NCBI RefSeq assembly: GCF_937873925.1
Contig: NZ_CALNAT010000203.1
Coordinates: 1-6,489, forward strand
Length of the DNA: 6,489 nt
Source of the DNA: an uncultured Proteiniphilum sp.
GTDB lineage: Bacteria; Bacteroidota; Bacteroidia; Bacteroidales; Dysgonomonadaceae
Direction of reading: 5' to 3'
Under the pieces are notes generated by a model, which saw only the letters and a list, made by a program, of their open reading frames with translations, was not told the DNA's origin and did not search any database. Position numbers and translations under genes: made by a program. Shown here piece after piece: positions 1 through 3,795 of this stretch; the first letter of the stretch is position 1; every line of letters begins with the position of its first letter.

Positions 1-48
1 CCGACCGATACCCGTTTTTTCTTTGAGGAATTCGTAAAGATGCTTTGA
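1..48 (+). CDS. carA: Carbamoyl-phosphate synthase small subunit (glutaminase), C-terminal end only
   Basis: Only the last 15 codons and a TGA stop (46-48) are visible, reading PTDTRFFFEEFVKML. This resembles the extreme C-terminus of class I glutamine amidotransferase CarA proteins, where a G-P-x-D segment is followed by an aromatic-rich F-[DE]-x-F-[IV]-x-[ML] helix; E. coli CarA has GPHDAAPLFDHFIELI at the same place. CarA hydrolyses glutamine and channels ammonia into CarB in the cytoplasm. The call is strengthened by the carB gene 119 nt downstream on the same strand, the usual carA-carB order. The catalytic Cys-His-Glu triad lies outside the window, so function and integrity cannot be judged. 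With so few residues, another amidotransferase with a similar tail cannot be excluded. Confidence 0.72.
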   Translation, partial: PTDTRFFFEEFVKML

Positions 49-56
49 TCCTCACC

Positions 57-147
57 TAAGAATTGAGAACTCAGGACTAAGAACTTATAATTTTAATGGG
101 GAAATTAATAAATTTTCAACTTCTTACTTCTAATTTCTGAGTTCTAT
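57..147. repeat. Facing arrays of a degenerate 7-nt repeat forming a hairpin between carA and carB
   Basis: The left arm (57-84) is four heptamers: taagaat, tgagaac, tcaggac, taagaac. The right arm (120-147) is four heptamers in the opposite sense: cttctta, cttctaa, tttctga, gttctat; its consensus gttctNa is the reverse complement of the left unit tNagaac. The arms are separated by about 35 AT-rich bases. The best register pairs GAACTCAG (67-74) with CTGAGTTC (137-144), extendable to 66-76/135-145 with one G-T, and then 80-83/128-131. The right arm ends about 20 nt before the carB start codon, so in mRNA the hairpin would sit in the leader of carB. No T-run follows it, so it is not a standard intrinsic terminator. 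A regulatory or mRNA-processing role is inference; it may simply be a dispersed intergenic repeat. Confidence 0.7.
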
Positions 148-167
148 TAACGATAAAACAGAGAAGT

Positions 168-3100
168 ATGCATACCAGTAATTCATTTTTGCAAGATATA
201 GCGCCATCTTCCGGGGAAGGCAGGATAACGGTTAAAAAAGCCCTTATCCTCGGTTCCGGGGCGCTCAAGATCGGCGAGGCAGGCGAGTTCGACTATTCCG
301 GCTCACAAGCCCTCAAAGCATTGCGCGAAGAGGGTGTGGAAACCATCCTGATCAATCCGAATATCGCCACGGTGCAGACCTCCGAAGGATCGGCCGATAA
401 GATTTACTTTCTGCCCGTGACGCCTTATTTCGTGGAAAAGGTGATCGACAGGGAACGACCCGACGGCATCCTGCTGGCTTTCGGCGGACAGACGGCCCTG
501 AACTGCGGCGTACAACTCTACCAGGGGGGCGTTTTTGAAAAATACGGTGTCAGTGTACTGGGTACTCCGGTACAGTCGATCATGGATACAGAGGACAGGG
601 ACCTGTTCGTGAAAAAACTCGACCAGATCAACGTAAAGACAATTCAAAGCTATGCTGTTTCCACTACGGGGGATGCCCTGCAGGCAGCAGACCGGTTGGA
701 ATATCCCGTCATTGTGCGGGCCGCTTATGCCCTTGGGGGACTGGGTTCAGGATTTTGCAACGACAAAGAGGAGTTGAAAGCGCTCGCAGTGAAAGCATTC
801 AACTATTCCGGCCAGCTACTGATCGAGAAATCCCTCAAAGGATGGAAGGAAATTGAGTATGAGGTGGTACGCGACCGCTACGACAATTGTATCACCGTCT
901 GCAATATGGAGAATTTCGATCCGCTCGGCATCCATACCGGTGAAAGTATCGTGGTGGCTCCCTCGCAGACGCTTACCAATAGTGAATATCACAAGCTGAG
1001 GGAACTGTCGATCAGGATCGTCCGCCATATAGGGATCGTCGGGGAATGCAACGTACAATATGCCTTCGACCCCGTGTCGGAAGATTACCGGGTGATCGAG
1101 GTCAACGCCCGCCTGAGCCGATCCTCGGCGCTTGCCTCCAAGGCTACCGGCTATCCGCTGGCATTCGTGGCGGCAAAGCTGGCTCTGGGGTATGGACTGT
1201 TCGATCTGAAGAACTCCGTAACAAGATCTACCAGCGCCTTTTTTGAACCTGCGTTGGATTATATCGTCGTAAAAATACCCCGTTGGGATCTGGGAAAATT
1301 CAGCGGAGTCTCCAAAGAAATCGGTTCTTCCATGAAATCTGTCGGCGAGATCATGGCGATCGGGCGTACCTTTGAAGAGGCCATACAAAAGGGGCTTCGG
1401 ATGACCGGATTGGGGATGCACGGGTTTGTGGAAAATAAAGAACTGAAGATCGATGATATAGACAAAGCGCTCCGGGAGCCGACCGACCAGCGTATCTTCG
1501 TGATCAGCAAAGCATTCAGGAAAGGATACGGCATCGACCAGATCCATGAGCTGACAAAAATAGACCGGTGGTTCCTGCAGAAGCTGTTCAATATTGTAAA
1601 GACAGCGGAAGCATTGGAGAGCTACCCGGAAGAAAGGGTGGATCTTCGGAAAGAGAATAATCCGGGATTTGATGAAATACTGAAAATTGCCAAGCAGCAG
1701 GGTTTTTCCGATTTTCAGGTGGCACGGGCACTCCGGAAGGAGAAGACGGAAGAGGAAGATGCCCTTCAGGTGCGCGCCTACAGAAAAAAACAGGGTATCC
1801 TTCCTTTTGTCAAGCAGATAGATACACTCGCTGCGGAATATCCTGCCCAGACCAATTATCTCTATCTCACCTACAACGGATCGGAGAACGATATGCATTA
1901 TCTGGGCGACCGCCGGTCGGTTATCGTCCTGGGATCAGGCGCTTACCGTATCGGCTCGTCCGTTGAGTTCGACTGGTGTTCGGTGAATGCATTGAATACC
2001 GTGCGCAAGGAAGGATTCCGCTCCGTGATGATCAACTATAATCCAGAGACAGTATCGACCGATTACGACATGTGCGACCGGCTCTACTTCGATGAGCTGT
2101 CGTACGAGCGGGTAATGGATATCATTGAGCTGGAGAATCCGTACGGTGTCATCCTCTCCGTGGGAGGACAGATCCCCAATAATCTGGCGGTGAGACTGGA
2201 CAAGGCGGATGTGCATATTCTGGGGACAGGAGCCAAAAGCATCGACAACGCCGAGGACCGGCACAAGTTCTCATCCATGCTCGACCGGTTGGGTATAGAC
2301 CAGCCACGCTGGAAAGAGCTGACCACTCTCACCGATATCCGCCAATTTGCCGACGAGGTGGGATTCCCCCTGCTGGTACGCCCTTCCTACGTCCTTTCTG
2401 GCGCGGCTATGAACGTCTGCTCTAACGAGAAGGAACTGGAATATTTCCTTACACTGGCTACCGAAGTGTCTGCCAAATATCCGGTAGTGGTGTCGGAGTT
2501 TGTCGAAAATGCCAAGGAGATAGAGATGGATGCGGTGGCCCGGAACGGTGAACTGATCGTCTATGCCATTTCCGAGCATGTGGAATTTGCCGGTGTACAC
2601 TCCGGGGATGCCACCATTCAGTTCCCGCCGCAGAAGATATACGTGCAAACGGTGAGGAGGATCAAGCAGATCACTCGGGAGATCGCAAAGGCTCTGCAGA
2701 TTACGGGGCCTTTCAATATTCAGTTCCTGGCTAAAGACAACGCCATCCGGGTGATTGAGTGTAACCTGAGGGCGTCGAGATCATTTCCTTTTGTTTCCAA
2801 GGTACTGAAAATTAATTTTATAGAGCTCGCAACGAAAGCAATACTTGATATTGACACGAAGAAGCCGGAGAAATCGGCATTCGAACTCGATTATGTAGGC
2901 ATTAAAGCGCCCCAGTTCTCTTTTACCCGCTTGCAGAAGGCAGATCCCGTGCTGGGAGTGGATATGGCTTCCACCGGTGAAGTAGGGGCCATTGGTACCC
3001 ATTTCGATCAGGCGCTGCTCACGTCGATGTTGGCAGTGGGTTACCGTATCCCGGAAAAAAATATCATGGTCTCTTCCGGCGGGACCAGGTCGAAGGTCGA

Positions 3101-3461
3101 CCTGCTGGATGCCTGCCGTCTTTTGCAGCAACACGGATATAACCTGTATGCTACCGGCGGGACGCAAAAGTTCCTGGAGGAGAACGGCGTAAAAAGCGCT
3201 TATGTAGCCTGGCCCGATGAAAAGAGCGCAGCGTTGAAAGTCGATGAAATGATTGCCGAAAGGAAATTCGATCTGATCATCAATATTCCCAAAAATCTCA
3301 CTGAGAGGGAGCTGACCAATGGGTATAAGATCCGTCGCGGCGCCATCGATTACAATATTCCCCTCATCACCAATGCCCGTCTGGCAAGCGCCTTTATCAA
3401 AGCATTCTGCCGTATATCTCAGGATAATATCGAGATCAAACATTGGGGAGAGTATAATTAA
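168..3461 (+). CDS. carB: Carbamoyl-phosphate synthase large subunit, first copy, complete
   Basis: Makes carbamoyl phosphate from bicarbonate, ammonia (from CarA) and two ATP in the cytoplasm. It has 1097 residues against 1073 in E. coli. Domains: carboxyphosphate-forming ATP-grasp about 24-425, oligomerisation 426-580, carbamoyl-phosphate-forming ATP-grasp 583-955, MGS-like allosteric domain about 960-1085. First-half ligands are present: R144, R184, the GGLGSG loop (190-195), H256, Q297, E311/N313/R315. Second-half ligands are R738, H811, Q852, E864/N866/R868. In the allosteric domain K976, T996, T999 and N1039 match E. coli K954, T974, T977 and N1015, but W1015 replaces K993, as in animal CAD and CPS1. 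ATG 168 is the only in-frame ATG after the upstream TGA (138-140); TTG 189 is an alternative. It gives an N-terminal extension of roughly 20 residues. No clear Shine-Dalgarno site is seen, as is common in Bacteroidetes. Confidence 0.97.
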   Translation: MHTSNSFLQDIAPSSGEGRITVKKALILGSGALKIGEAGEFDYSGSQALKALREEGVETILINPNIATVQTSEGSADKIYFLPVTPYFVEKVIDRERPDGILLAFGGQTALNCGVQLYQGGVFEKYGVSVLGTPVQSIMDTEDRDLFVKKLDQINVKTIQSYAVSTTGDALQAADRLEYPVIVRAAYALGGLGSGFCNDKEELKALAVKAFNYSGQLLIEKSLKGWKEIEYEVVRDRYDNCITVCNMENFDPLGIHTGESIVVAPSQTLTNSEYHKLRELSIRIVRHIGIVGECNVQYAFDPVSEDYRVIEVNARLSRSSALASKATGYPLAFVAAKLALGYGLFDLKNSVTRSTSAFFEPALDYIVVKIPRWDLGKFSGVSKEIGSSMKSVGEIMAIGRTFEEAIQKGLRMTGLGMHGFVENKELKIDDIDKALREPTDQRIFVISKAFRKGYGIDQIHELTKIDRWFLQKLFNIVKTAEALESYPEERVDLRKENNPGFDEILKIAKQQGFSDFQVARALRKEKTEEEDALQVRAYRKKQGILPFVKQIDTLAAEYPAQTNYLYLTYNGSENDMHYLGDRRSVIVLGSGAYRIGSSVEFDWCSVNALNTVRKEGFRSVMINYNPETVSTDYDMCDRLYFDELSYERVMDIIELENPYGVILSVGGQIPNNLAVRLDKADVHILGTGAKSIDNAEDRHKFSSMLDRLGIDQPRWKELTTLTDIRQFADEVGFPLLVRPSYVLSGAAMNVCSNEKELEYFLTLATEVSAKYPVVVSEFVENAKEIEMDAVARNGELIVYAISEHVEFAGVHSGDATIQFPPQKIYVQTVRRIKQITREIAKALQITGPFNIQFLAKDNAIRVIECNLRASRSFPFVSKVLKINFIELATKAILDIDTKKPEKSAFELDYVGIKAPQFSFTRLQKADPVLGVDMASTGEVGAIGTHFDQALLTSMLAVGYRIPEKNIMVSSGGTRSKVDLLDACRLLQQHGYNLYATGGTQKFLEENGVKSAYVAWPDEKSAALKVDEMIAERKFDLIINIPKNLTERELTNGYKIRRGAIDYNIPLITNARLASAFIKAFCRISQDNIEIKHWGEYN

Positions 3462-3548
3462 TTTGATGAGATGATTAATTGATGTGATAATGTGATGATT
3501 GCAATATGTTGTATTGTCAATCTTCACCAATCTCAATCCATAAATCAG
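3462..3548. repeat. Degenerate 8-nt repeats in two facing arrays, directly after the first carB
   Basis: After the TAA stop the sequence runs with a period of 8 around a TGAT core (tttgatga, gatgatta, attgatgt, gataatgt, gatgattg; about 3462-3501). From about 3518 the complementary sense ATCA/AATC appears (caatcttc, accaatct, caatccat, aaatcag) up to 3548. The two halves are imperfect reverse complements and meet in the hairpin annotated separately. Together with the ATCA-type octamers at 3760-3791 this suggests one repeat tract that a central element now splits. The 8-nt period contrasts with the 7-nt period in the preceding gap. No open frame or RNA gene is recognised here. Confidence 0.6.
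3492..3527 (+). other. Stem-loop downstream of the first carB stop
   Basis: GTGATGATTG (3492-3501) pairs with CAATCTTCAC (3518-3527) with one mismatch. Inside it CAATA (3502-3506) pairs with TATTG (3512-3516) around the loop TGTTG, with T3517 bulged. That makes about 15 paired positions starting 30 nt past the stop. It is low in G+C and has no following T-run, so it could be a weak bidirectional terminator, a 3'-end stabilising structure, or just the fold of the octamer repeats. Part of its right arm (3512-3522) can pair elsewhere, with 3589-3599. Confidence 0.5.
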
Positions 3549-3599
3549 TTCAAGTTTCGCAAGTCGTATTATTGCAACTAAAAGCTCCGATTGACAATA
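3512..3599 (+). repeat. 11-bp perfect inverted repeat offering an alternative fold
   Basis: TATTGTCAATC (3512-3522) and GATTGACAATA (3589-3599) are exact reverse complements 66 nt apart. The left copy lies within the right half of the 3492-3527 hairpin. The right copy overlaps the ATATTTT pairing segment (3597-3603) of the long inverted-repeat element. The two folds are therefore mutually exclusive with this pairing. Such competition is typical of attenuators, but no leader peptide or ligand domain is recognised, so regulation is speculative. Confidence 0.4.
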
Positions 3600-3759
3600 T
3601 TTTATGACTCATAAAAGTTCTCGTTCACTAAAAGAGTAGAACTCGCTTCGCTCAAACAACTACTCTTTTAACGCTCATCGAGAACTATGGGTCCCTACAA
3701 AATATCTAAAGGTCTCCGTTTTAGTTGCATACACTATAAATTTACATGCGAAACTTAAG
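3549..3759. mobile_element. 211-bp nested inverted-repeat (MITE-like) element between the two carB genes
   Basis: Five perfect inverted pairs nest in order: AAGTTTCGCA (3552-3561) with TGCGAAACTT (3747-3756); TGCAACTAAAA (3573-3583) with TTTTAGTTGCA (3719-3729); ATATTTT (3597-3603) with AAAATAT (3699-3705); AGTTCTCG (3616-3623) with CGAGAACT (3679-3686); TAAAAGAGTAG (3629-3639) with CTACTCTTTTA (3660-3670). The second to fourth pairs are equally spaced on both sides, so the whole could fold as one long interrupted hairpin around the loop 3640-3659. TAAATCAG occurs immediately outside each end (3541-3548 and 3760-3767), with 3 nt between it and each terminal repeat, as a target-site duplication would. 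The element has no coding capacity for a transposase. It could instead be a structured RNA or a dispersed palindromic repeat; the flanking 8-mer is also a unit of the local octamer tract, which weakens the duplication argument. Confidence 0.5.
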
Positions 3760-3791
3760 TAAATCAGTAAATCGATAAATCAGCAAATCAA
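3760..3791. repeat. Four tandem octamers just upstream of the second carB
   Basis: TAAATCAG, TAAATCGA, TAAATCAG and CAAATCAA follow one another without gaps and end 4 nt before the ATG at 3796. The tract supplies the AT-rich, A-rich leader that Bacteroidetes start sites often have in place of a Shine-Dalgarno site. The same unit TAAATCAG occurs at 3541-3548 on the far side of the inverted-repeat element. Copy-number slippage here could alter the spacing of the leader, but that is inference. Confidence 0.6.
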
Positions 3792-3795
3792 TATA

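Noticed and set aside
88..116. Possible Bacteroidetes -7 boxes (TAnnTTTG-like) at 88-95 and 109-116
   Set aside because: Each matches seven of eight positions, but the DNA is very AT-rich and no well-spaced TTTG -33 box is present, so chance matches are expected.
816..1898. Long open frame on the minus strand inside the first carB (360 codons)
   Set aside because: It lies wholly antisense to a conserved gene, its product is Cys/His/Phe-rich with no recognisable fold, and such frames arise from the codon bias of the plus-strand gene.
2781..3536. Minus-strand open frame of 251 codons extending into the gap after the first carB
   Set aside because: Most of it is antisense to the allosteric-domain coding region and the rest is octamer repeat; no family resemblance or plausible start context.
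3629..3670. Intrinsic terminator from the 11-bp innermost stem
   Set aside because: The stem is AT-rich and has a 20-nt loop and no following T-run; it fits better as the core of the larger palindromic element.
3737..3744. Possible -7 box TAAATTTA before the second carB
   Set aside because: Lacks the final G and has no properly spaced -33 element; it is also inside the inverted-repeat element. A promoter for the second carB may exist but is not supported here.
3462..3795. CRISPR array or tRNA/rRNA gene in the 334-nt gap
   Set aside because: Repeats are 8-nt, degenerate and without spacers; no cloverleaf or rRNA motif is visible.
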